The position numbers and the translations under genes were made by a program. Positions 1-5,706 of a DNA stretch of 5,706 nt are shown in pieces; position 1 is the stretch's first letter, and each line of letters opens with the position of its first letter. The DNA comes from Desulfofustis sp. (GTDB lineage: Bacteria; Desulfobacterota; Desulfobulbia; Desulfobulbales; Desulfocapsaceae). The notes beneath the pieces were generated by a model, which saw only the letters and a list, made by a program, of their open reading frames with translations, was not told the origin of the DNA and made no database searches. The DNA lies in the NCBI GenBank assembly GCA_029287755.1, contig JARFQM010000432.1, positions 1 through 5,706 on the forward strand. The letters run 5' to 3'.

Positions 1-81
1 GAGACGGGTGTCAGCGACGAAGGCTTTTGCACCCCCAGGTCCAAGCAGTTTGGCGAGTGTTGTCAACCATTGTGCAACCAT
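1..81 (-). CDS. N-terminal fragment of an integrase/transposase-like protein, cut by the window edge
   Basis: An ATG at 81-79 opens a frame that reads MVAQWLTTLAKLLGPGGAKA and then FVADTRL before running off the left edge, so only about 27 residues are visible. The phrase LAKLLGPGGAKAFVAD resembles, from memory, the N-terminus of a group of proteobacterial integrase-core (DDE, rve-type) proteins, which read like LLGPGGA(K/R)AxxAE followed by LLLKQQLL. The catalytic domain would lie outside the window and cannot be checked. The frame stays open upstream of the ATG to a TAA near 160, so the GTG at 87-85 is another possible start; an AAGG lies a short way upstream of both. It is on the same strand as the signalling operon and begins about 300 bases after that operon ends. 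It may be a full gene continuing outside or a decayed remnant. The family call rests on a short stretch and is moderate at best. Confidence 0.45.
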   Translation of the reverse strand, partial: MVAQWLTTLAKLLGPGGAKAFVADTRL

Positions 82-378
82 CAGCACGAGGCCCTTCGTG
101 GCACGATAGTGTTGGGGATGTTGTCTCCCGGAACAATACTGCCATAAACACTGTGTTTAGGCGATAATTAGGATTTCGCCATCGACAGGTAGGAGTGGAC
201 AACATTTCGAGGTCAACAGCGTCAATCGCCTGCGTAGCACAACTCAATTCTGGGGTGGGCATTTTGGATAGGGCTTTTATTCCTATTCACAGCGATATTC
301 TGTAATAATCAATCCCTACGCTGATTCACCCTACAAAGCTTGTTGCGCACTTAAAACAAGTTTTGAACTGTTGTCTCA
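82..378. other. Intergenic region without a convincing gene
   Basis: This stretch lies between the end of the GGDEF-EAL gene and the start of the integrase-like fragment. An open minus-strand frame covers most of it from 262 down to 11. Its translation has no recognisable motif, and it overlaps the more protein-like integrase frame at its end, so I do not call it a gene. Small features seen are an imperfect hairpin at 335-364, a five-base inverted repeat ATAGG/CCTAT around 268-286, and a direct repeat CCCTAC near 314 and 330. None is strong. The stretch may include the terminal region of an insertion sequence, but I could not identify inverted ends. Confidence 0.5.
335..364 (-). terminator. 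Weak hairpin downstream of the operon, possible transcription end
   Basis: On the plus strand AAAGCTTGTT (335-344) and AACAAGTTTT (355-364) are inverted copies around a ten-base loop. In the minus-strand transcript this gives a core six-pair stem (CUUGUU/AACAAG) with three more A-U pairs beyond one A-C mismatch. It starts 15 bases past the stop codon of the GGDEF-EAL gene, a good position for a terminator. The stem is AT-rich and no run of U follows it, so it is not a classic intrinsic terminator. Confidence 0.25.
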
Positions 379-2307
379 TTATTCTTCAAGTTCATATTGT
401 CGAGCTAATAATGTATACAGCTTGTTCGATTCCATTGGTTTGTGAAGGAAGAAACCCTGTCCCAGATCACAGCCAATCTCCCGTGCAAGTTTATGCTGTT
501 CCTCTGTTTCAATCCCTTCAGCGATCACTTTAAGTCCGAGTCGGTGCCCGACTGCCACAATCGCTTCCATGATGCATCGATCAGAATCATTTCTTGGTGC
601 ATCTCTAATAAACTCCTGATCTATCTTCAGATTGTGAACAGGAAGACGCCTGAGACAGCTTAGTGAAGAGTAGCCAGTACCAAAGTCATCAATCGAGATC
701 TGCATGCCGGACTCATTAAGGTTATTAAGATTAGAGCTATTGTTTTTACCCGCCTGGATCAATACATTCTCTGTCAACTCGATGCCGATTTCTGATGCTG
801 ACAGGTGATACTTCGCCAAGTATCGTTCAAGAATATCCATAAAATTGTTCTGCAGAAATTGTCTTCCTGATAAATTAATGTCGATGCGAAAGTCCAGCAA
901 ACCCATTTCTTTCCACTCGGCTCTCTGTCGACAGGCTTCGTTAATTACCCACTCGCCAATTCTGTTGATAAGCTCTGATTGTTCTGCGACAGGAATGAAT
1001 TCTGTCGGAGATATTAATTCCCCATCGACTGGAAGCCAGCGTATCAACGCTTCACAGCTTTTAATGTTTCCTGTTTGTGGGTCAACCAGTGGTTGGTAAT
1101 TGAGACTGAACTCCTGTTTTGCGAGGGACGACCTTAACTCGGATGTAATCAATTGGTGGCGACGCAGTTCATCATTCATCGCTTGGGTAAAGAAACAATA
1201 ACGACCCCGACCCGCATCCTTTGCCCGGTACATGGCGGCATCTGCATGTTGTAATAATTCACCGACTGTCTTTCCATCATCGGGGAAGATGCTGATCCCG
1301 ATGCTGGTAGTTATGAAAGCCTCCTCTTTGTCGAGATAAAATACGCTGGAAAATTCTTTGATGATTTTATCCACTACGGCAACAACTTCGGTATTGTCCT
1401 TTATCTGTGGCATCAACAGGACGAATTCATCACCGCCAAAGCGGGCGACCATGTCATAGTCCCTGAGGTGGGCTGTAAGTTGCTTCGCGACTGATTGCAA
1501 CAGAATATCACCATAGGCATGGCCCATCGTATCGTTAATGAACTTGAAATTATCCAGGTCGATAAACAGGATGGCGAATTTCTCGTCAAAGCGTTTAGCC
1601 GCATTAATACGATGGTTTAATTCGGTTTCCAGCAGGTAGCGGTTGGGAAGATGAGTCAATTGATCATAGGTGGCCAGATGTTCCAATTTATCACTAGCCA
1701 GTTTGAAATTGGTGATATCACTGACGGATAGATTAATGTTACTAACCTCACCCTTGCCATTCAACAAGGGTCTGCTATCAATTCGTACCCAGAACCAGGA
1801 TCTTTCCTCAGCTCCGAACGACTGTATGACGTTAGCCGCTGATGTGCTGTCCTGGTCTTGTCTGCTCATCCGTAGTTCGCAGGTTTTCTGCTGTTTCGCT
1901 TTGCGCATTTGTGAAACAAACAGGTAATAGGCATCCTGGTCAGGCTGCACAATATGTGCAGACAAAGGCTGATTGATGAGGTGTTGCCGCTCCATTCCCA
2001 GCATATTCACAAAGGTCTGGTTTGTCTCAAGCATAAGACCTTTCGCACTAATCGTGAGATAGCCTACCGGGGCTAGATCATAAAGCCTGATATAGCGATC
2101 GCGGGCTTTAAGCAGCTCATGCTGGGCATGCCGCAACTCCTCGTTCTGCATTTCCAGCTCGATCTGATGGGTGTGTAAATCGTAAAGCAGACGCGCCACA
2201 TCTTCAGGCGGTGTCTCCAGCGTGCTGCGGTCTTCGGCTTCGAGCCTGGTTTCTGCTCGCTGGCGGAGCTGGTCATGGCTGGTTTCGCCGCTGTCGGACT
2301 CACTCAT
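379..2307 (-). CDS. PAS-GGDEF-EAL protein: dual-domain cyclic di-GMP synthase/phosphodiesterase
   Basis: A 642-residue cytoplasmic protein with no signal peptide or membrane segment. Residues 39-72 form a helix of the RLLYDLHTHQIELEMQNEEL type that often precedes PAS domains. PAS follows at about 72-200, with an insertion of roughly 20 polar residues near 148-168 before its WFWVRI strand. GGDEF spans about 203-370: GGDEF at 291-295, metal-binding DLD at 250-252, FIND at 256-259, and an inhibitory-site RxxD (R282, D285) at the usual five-residue distance before GGDEF. EAL spans about 385-632: EALIRW from E419, Q405 in YQP, N478, ELTEN from E510, DDFGTGYSS from D540, K561, and AEGIE with E597. 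All expected residues for diguanylate cyclase and for phosphodiesterase are present, so either or both activities are possible; the net direction cannot be read from sequence. The ATG overlaps the stop of the upstream CheB-CheR gene, with GGAAGAG five bases before it, which fixes the start and implies coupled translation. Confidence 0.95.
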   Translation of the reverse strand: MSESDSGETSHDQLRQRAETRLEAEDRSTLETPPEDVARLLYDLHTHQIELEMQNEELRHAQHELLKARDRYIRLYDLAPVGYLTISAKGLMLETNQTFVNMLGMERQHLINQPLSAHIVQPDQDAYYLFVSQMRKAKQQKTCELRMSRQDQDSTSAANVIQSFGAEERSWFWVRIDSRPLLNGKGEVSNINLSVSDITNFKLASDKLEHLATYDQLTHLPNRYLLETELNHRINAAKRFDEKFAILFIDLDNFKFINDTMGHAYGDILLQSVAKQLTAHLRDYDMVARFGGDEFVLLMPQIKDNTEVVAVVDKIIKEFSSVFYLDKEEAFITTSIGISIFPDDGKTVGELLQHADAAMYRAKDAGRGRYCFFTQAMNDELRRHQLITSELRSSLAKQEFSLNYQPLVDPQTGNIKSCEALIRWLPVDGELISPTEFIPVAEQSELINRIGEWVINEACRQRAEWKEMGLLDFRIDINLSGRQFLQNNFMDILERYLAKYHLSASEIGIELTENVLIQAGKNNSSNLNNLNESGMQISIDDFGTGYSSLSCLRRLPVHNLKIDQEFIRDAPRNDSDRCIMEAIVAVGHRLGLKVIAEGIETEEQHKLAREIGCDLGQGFFLHKPMESNKLYTLLARQYELEE

Positions 2308-2319
2308 GGTTGCTCTTCC
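2304..2319 (-). promoter_or_regulatory. ATGA stop/start overlap with ribosome binding site
   Basis: Read on the minus strand, the CheB-CheR gene ends GAG CAA CCA TGA and the GGDEF-EAL gene begins at the ATG inside CCATGA, a four-base overlap (2304-2307). A purine-rich GGAAGAG (2319-2313) lies five bases before this ATG, inside the end of the upstream gene. This layout usually means translational coupling, giving related amounts of the two proteins from one messenger. Confidence 0.85.
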
Positions 2320-5303
2320 GCCAGCTTGCGTAGAGAAACGAGTATCTTTGTGACCTCCCCGGTCGTTTCATCATAAATCGGCGTTCGGGTAATCTGCAGT
2401 CGTTGTGTACCTTCTGCGCCTGTGAATTCCTCAATCACAGATTGCTCTTGGCTATTCTGCACCACATCCGTTTCAATTTTCCGGTATCTCTCTGCATCAC
2501 GCCGAGAGAAAAGGTCGAAGTCGGTCCTGTCGACAATTTCCTCCTCACTTTTATCAATAAGCTGGCAAAAGTACTTATTGGCTAAAGTATAGGCGTAATT
2601 CGTGCCCATTACCGCCATCGGGTCCGGCAGGTTATTCAGGATATGTTTGAGCAGGTCACTTTGAACACGCCGATCAGTCTCTGCAAGCTTGCGCTCAGTG
2701 ACATCGTCAAAGGTAACAACCACACCGTCAATGACGTTGGACATCGTCCGGTAAGGACGCAACCGCATCTGGTAGCTATGTCCGTCGTCGGTCTGTACCT
2801 CGGCCTGCTTTACAGCCAGATCATCGAGTACTTGCTGCGCAATTTTCGTCAGATCGACATCGATCAGCGTTGAGGCAAAGTGTTTGAGCGGGCGACCCGT
2901 GTCGAGTCCAGTCAGGGGGATGATACTGGTGGACTTTGGTGTGAAGCGCCGGATACACAGATCGACGTCGAGGAATATTGTGGCTATTTCCGTGCTGTCC
3001 AGCAAGTTTTTCATGTCATCATTAGCCTTGGAAAGTTGCTCAATGTGACTATGGAGTTCGGCATTGACCGTCGTCGACTCTTCGTTGAGGGATTGCAGCT
3101 CCTCTTTCGACGTCTCCAGCTCTTCGTTGGTGCTCTGCAATTCCTCATTAGTGGACTGCAGCTCCTCGTTCGTGGATTTTAACTCTTCGTTGGATGTCTC
3201 CAGTTCCTCGATGGTAGATTGCAAATTTTCTCGATTGTACTGGAGCTCCAGTTCAAGCTCCGTCAGGGTCTTGTTCCCTTGCTTATCGGGTGTACGACTT
3301 TTCTTCGCCGTTTCCCCCTCGGCTACTGCTTTGAGCTCCTGGAAAATAACCATCATCAGACCTTTTATTATGCCCTGACCGAACACCGGTTTAACCGTCA
3401 GATCCAGATTAAGAAATCCGCCATTGAGTTTTACTCGCAGATCAGTACAACTCACCTCCTTTTTGCGGGTTGCGACCTTACGGACAGTAGTAGCTAGTAC
3501 CTCCTTTAAGCCGGGTCGAGCCATCTCCAATATATTTGCACTGGCCTTGCCTTCGGCCGGCTCCAGATAACGCCCGGTACGGCCGTGAATGTAGATGATA
3601 TTGCAAGTATCATCGATGATTGCGCAGGGCGGTGTGTCGCTTTCATTGAGAATTGTCTCAATGAGCTGTAAGGCGCTGAGCTCTTCTGCCCTGACAATCT
3701 TTCTTGTGCCGATCGCTTCACTGCCCTGGTGTGACGCTGGCAGGTTGAATCTCGGTGGGAGGTTGCTGCTAGTCGCTTTACGCCGGAAAATCTTCCACTT
3801 CTTGTTTTCCGGTACAAATAGATCTGTCTTCTGGTGAATGCTTTCCGATGAACCCAGAAACAAAAGGCCGTCGGGATTCAGGCTGTAATGAAACATGGGT
3901 AGTAACTTGCCTTGCAACTCAGGTCCTAAATAGATCAGGAGGTTACGGCAACAGAGCAGGTCCAGTTTGGTAAACGGGGGGTCCTTGATAATGTTCTGGT
4001 GGGCAAAAACCAGCATCTCGCGGATTGATTTATTAATCCGATACTGACTTTCATCTGCTTTGATAAAGTGCCGTTTCAGGCGTTCGGGGCCCAGGTCTGC
4101 GAGGATACTCGGTGGATAAACCCCGACACGCGCCACGGCTACGGCTTGCTGATCGATATCGGTGCCGAAGATCTGGATATTGAAATGATGTTGAATATCA
4201 TCCATGCACTCCCGCAGCAGGATGGCGACGGAATAAGCCTCTTCTCCACTACTGCAGCCAGCCACCCATACCCGTACCGTGTAATTATCCGGTTTACTCT
4301 CCAGTAATTTTGACAGAGCGTTTTTCAACGCCTCGAAAGCTTCGGGGTCACGAAAGAAATTGGTTACACCAATCAGTAACTCCTTGAACAAAATGTTCGC
4401 CTCACGATCGCTCTCTTGAAGGTAGCGAACATAGTCTCCGATTTCTTCAATATGGTGCAGATGCATGCGCCGTTCGATACGCCGGCAAATCGTATTCATT
4501 TTGTACAGTGAGAAGTCATGCTCGGTACGATTGCGTAGAATAATTAAAATTTCCTGCAGCGCACCGGGAATACCCTCCTGGGTGGAGGCCAGCCGAGTAC
4601 TTTTTGTGTGTGTCGCACTCTTGACGTATTTGATTAATTGATTTGGCATTTCACTCGTTGGCAAAATGAAGTCCACCAGGCCAGTGCCTATGGCGCTACG
4701 TGGCATGCCATCGTACTTGGCCGAACGTTCGTCCTGGACCATCACCATCCCAACTTCTCCCTTGATCGCTTTCAGCCCTAGCGTACCGTCGGTGCCGGTA
4801 CCGGAGAGAATGATACCGACAGCATTCGAGCGCTGGTCCTCAGCCAGGGAACGGAAAAAGGAATCGATCGGCATGTTGCTGCCGCGCGGCTGGCTAAGAT
4901 CCTTTAAATACAAACTGCTAGCCCGTATCTGCAGTTCCTTGTTCGGCGGAATCACATAGACACTGTTCGGCATGAGTAATATGCCGTCCTGGATATGGCA
5001 TACCGGCATTTTGGTTGCTTTCTGCAACAGCTCAGGGAGGAGGCTGACGTGAGTGGGATCCAGGTGCGCCACCAGGACAAATGCCATCCCACTATTATCA
5101 GGCATGGCTTTGAAGAAAGACTCGAAAGCCTCCAGACCACCGGCCGAGGCACCAATGCCAACGATAGGAAACGTGCTGAGCGCCTTCCTGGGTGATGGCA
5201 CCTGCTCCGACTTGACAGCAGGGTTTAGCGGGATTGTTTTAGTGGAGGCCTTTTTGTGTGCGGTCTTCACCCTGCGGGGCTTCTCTGTCATACCAGATTC
5301 CAT
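2304..5303 (-). CDS. CheB-CheR-PAS fusion: methylesterase/methyltransferase sensory protein
   Basis: A 999-residue soluble protein. After a basic, low-complexity tail (1-44), a CheB methylesterase domain spans about 45-230 with the Ser-His-Asp triad visible: S53 in GASAGG, H80 in VAHLDP, D172 in SGTGTDG. A CheR methyltransferase domain follows: helical N-part about 245-300, VTNFFRDPEAF at 313-323, the AdoMet-binding AGCSSGEEAYS from 348, FGTDID at 379-384, and CCRNLLIYL at 451-459. A PAS-like domain lies at about 540-660, a seven-residue-repeat coiled coil at about 680-765, and two PAS domains at about 765-870 (ending DDVTERK) and 882-995. Ordinary CheB has an N-terminal receiver domain; none is present. 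Many relatives end in a histidine kinase; this one stops after the last PAS. The family is widespread, but its methylation target is generally unknown. The ATG at 5303 gives the longest frame; the in-frame ATG at 5291-5289 has a GGA seven bases upstream and may be the true start. Confidence 0.95.
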   Translation of the reverse strand: MESGMTEKPRRVKTAHKKASTKTIPLNPAVKSEQVPSPRKALSTFPIVGIGASAGGLEAFESFFKAMPDNSGMAFVLVAHLDPTHVSLLPELLQKATKMPVCHIQDGILLMPNSVYVIPPNKELQIRASSLYLKDLSQPRGSNMPIDSFFRSLAEDQRSNAVGIILSGTGTDGTLGLKAIKGEVGMVMVQDERSAKYDGMPRSAIGTGLVDFILPTSEMPNQLIKYVKSATHTKSTRLASTQEGIPGALQEILIILRNRTEHDFSLYKMNTICRRIERRMHLHHIEEIGDYVRYLQESDREANILFKELLIGVTNFFRDPEAFEALKNALSKLLESKPDNYTVRVWVAGCSSGEEAYSVAILLRECMDDIQHHFNIQIFGTDIDQQAVAVARVGVYPPSILADLGPERLKRHFIKADESQYRINKSIREMLVFAHQNIIKDPPFTKLDLLCCRNLLIYLGPELQGKLLPMFHYSLNPDGLLFLGSSESIHQKTDLFVPENKKWKIFRRKATSSNLPPRFNLPASHQGSEAIGTRKIVRAEELSALQLIETILNESDTPPCAIIDDTCNIIYIHGRTGRYLEPAEGKASANILEMARPGLKEVLATTVRKVATRKKEVSCTDLRVKLNGGFLNLDLTVKPVFGQGIIKGLMMVIFQELKAVAEGETAKKSRTPDKQGNKTLTELELELQYNRENLQSTIEELETSNEELKSTNEELQSTNEELQSTNEELETSKEELQSLNEESTTVNAELHSHIEQLSKANDDMKNLLDSTEIATIFLDVDLCIRRFTPKSTSIIPLTGLDTGRPLKHFASTLIDVDLTKIAQQVLDDLAVKQAEVQTDDGHSYQMRLRPYRTMSNVIDGVVVTFDDVTERKLAETDRRVQSDLLKHILNNLPDPMAVMGTNYAYTLANKYFCQLIDKSEEEIVDRTDFDLFSRRDAERYRKIETDVVQNSQEQSVIEEFTGAEGTQRLQITRTPIYDETTGEVTKILVSLRKLAEEQP
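3066..3212 (-). repeat. 21-base tandem repeat encoding a seven-residue coiled-coil repeat
   Basis: Residues 698-739 of the CheB-CheR fusion are six consecutive seven-residue units: IEELETS, NEELKST, NEELQST, NEELQST, NEELETS, KEELQSL. A decayed seventh, NEESTTV, follows (698-746 overall). The DNA repeats with a 21-base period but differs between units, mostly at third positions, so it is an old, selected protein repeat and not a recent slippage product. It forms the rigid helical linker between the first PAS-like domain and the last two PAS domains. Linkers of this NEELQ type are common in CheB-CheR fusions. Confidence 0.85.
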
Positions 5304-5326
5304 TCCGAGCCTATAGACCTATCACC

Positions 5327-5355
5327 ATGTTACATAATTTCGCTACAGGTTTCGA
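5327..5355 (-). promoter_or_regulatory. Candidate sigma70-like promoter for the operon
   Basis: On the minus strand TCGAAA (5355-5350) and TAACAT (5332-5327) are separated by 17 bases. Each matches four of six consensus bases (TTGACA and TATAAT). The -10 element would lie about 24 bases before the ATG at 5303, leaving a short leader. The match is modest and other placements are possible, but this gap is the only non-coding DNA directly upstream of the operon. Confidence 0.25.
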
Positions 5356-5375
5356 CGTGAATCGTGAACACCTGT
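5345..5375. promoter_or_regulatory. Inverted repeat ACAGGT-N19-ACCTGT, possible operator
   Basis: A perfect six-base inverted repeat, ACAGGT at 5345-5350 and ACCTGT at 5370-5375, overlaps the -35 part of the promoter candidate. On the minus strand the spacer carries a short tandem repeat, TTCACGATTCACG. The position suits a regulator binding site, but a six-base repeat of this spacing can arise by chance and no known motif is recognised. Confidence 0.25.
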
Positions 5376-5510
5376 TTCAAGCGTTGCGCCCAGGTCACGT
5401 GCACCCTGTGCTAGGAAGGCGATCCATTACAGTTCGCGGGGCGTCGGTGAAGCATACTATTAGTGGAATGTCCGTTTTACGCTGCATTTGCCGTTCCGAT
5501 ATTCGCTTCG

Positions 5511-5706
5511 TCAGTAGAATTCATGGGCCAGTTCAGGCACAGGCAACTTTCCAAGCGCATGATATAAAGCTATTTCCAGGATTTCTGGAGACCTGAATCC
5601 ATAGGACTTTCTCATGGTCAGTTTGGCTTTGTTGTTCAGACCCTCGACAATGCCGCTGGAAAATCGCTTTTTTGCCTTGAACCAGTTCAATATCAACTCA
5701 CGATGG
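5511..5706 (-). CDS. ISL3-family transposase, C-terminal end, cut by the window edge
   Basis: The minus-strand frame is open from the window edge to a TGA at 5513-5511, giving 64 complete residues: HRE, then LILNWFKAKKRFSSGIVEGL, NNKAKLTMRKSYGFRS and an end at ALGKLPVPELAHEFY. This is the characteristic C-terminus of ISL3-family DDE transposases. The Glu in GIVEGLNNKAK (codon 5645-5643) corresponds to the last acidic residue of the catalytic DDE triad. The frame continues past the TTG at 5696 without a stop, so this is the end of a longer gene and not a small protein. The enzyme cuts and joins DNA to move its insertion sequence. The visible part has no frameshift or premature stop; whether the whole gene is intact cannot be judged. 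The element lies upstream of the signalling operon on the same strand, so read-through into the operon is conceivable. Confidence 0.9.
   Translation of the reverse strand, partial: HRELILNWFKAKKRFSSGIVEGLNNKAKLTMRKSYGFRSPEILEIALYHALGKLPVPELAHEFY

Larger units (their letters stand above)
5304..5510. other. Upstream region of the operon, no gene
   Basis: This gap separates the ISL3 transposase stop codon from the CheB-CheR start. It should hold the operon promoter and possibly the end of the insertion sequence. Near the operon it contains a weak promoter candidate and an inverted repeat, annotated separately. Further upstream, overlapping palindromes GTGCAC and CACGTG occur around 5396-5403, flanked by CAGG and CCTG. 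Plus-strand frames through it have no recognisable motif. I could not identify terminal inverted repeats or a target-site duplication for the ISL3 element. Confidence 0.5.

Noticed and set aside
159..180. Similarity between 159-180 and 5417-5437 (AGGCGAT, ATTA and TTCGC in the same order)
   Set aside because: Considered as possible flanking repeats of a transposed unit. The match is broken by several differences and a gap and does not extend outward, so chance is the simpler explanation.
11..262. Minus-strand 83-residue open frame in the downstream intergenic region
   Set aside because: Its translation has no recognisable motif and is rich in Cys, Arg and Thr as in non-coding frames. It overlaps a different frame (from about 81 leftward) that looks much more like protein.
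3066..3212. Regular repeats that could suggest a CRISPR-like or minisatellite array
   Set aside because: The 21-base period has no spacers, keeps the reading frame exactly and encodes a coiled-coil heptad; it is part of a protein.
3064..3378. Plus-strand open frames opposite the coiled-coil region
   Set aside because: They are Ser/Leu-rich mirror images of the 21-base repeat in the CheB-CheR gene, open only because of its codon pattern.
4952..5161. Minus-strand 69-residue frame inside the CheB domain
   Set aside because: It is an alternate-frame shadow of the methylesterase coding sequence, which has all its catalytic motifs in the main frame.
5258..5596. Plus-strand 112-residue open frame across the operon's upstream gap
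   Set aside because: It runs antisense into both the CheB-CheR start and the ISL3 transposase end and shows no family motif or ribosome binding site.

Overview
The window suggests a Gram-negative proteobacterium, most likely beta or gamma. The basis is the type of signalling proteins, the ISL3-type transposase tail and the balanced base composition; I cannot name a genus. Every gene I can support lies on the minus strand. No tRNA, rRNA, CRISPR array or phage gene was seen.

The centre (positions 379-5303) is a two-gene signalling operon. The upstream gene (5303 down to 2304) encodes a 999-residue soluble protein. It fuses a CheB-type methylesterase domain, a CheR-type methyltransferase domain, a PAS-like domain, a coiled coil of seven-residue repeats and two further PAS domains. 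It has neither the N-terminal receiver domain of ordinary CheB nor a C-terminal histidine kinase. The downstream gene (2307 down to 379) encodes a 642-residue coiled-coil/PAS/GGDEF/EAL protein whose catalytic residues for making and degrading cyclic di-GMP all appear intact. The two genes overlap by four bases (ATGA), so translation is probably coupled. The natural inference is one sensory module that joins protein methylation chemistry of the chemotaxis type to cyclic di-GMP turnover, with PAS domains as the sensory part.

Both edges hold pieces of mobile elements. At the right edge (5511-5706) is the C-terminal end of an ISL3-family transposase whose upstream part lies outside the window. 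At the left edge (1-81) is the start of what looks like an integrase/transposase reading frame, also cut by the window. The operon is therefore flanked by insertion-sequence material on both sides.

The 207-base gap upstream of the operon (5304-5510) holds a weak sigma70-like promoter candidate overlapped by a six-base inverted repeat. The gap downstream (82-378) holds only weak hairpins and no convincing gene. I do not see a wholly new system. The most interesting item is the tight coupling of the CheB-CheR-PAS fusion to the dual-domain cyclic di-GMP enzyme.
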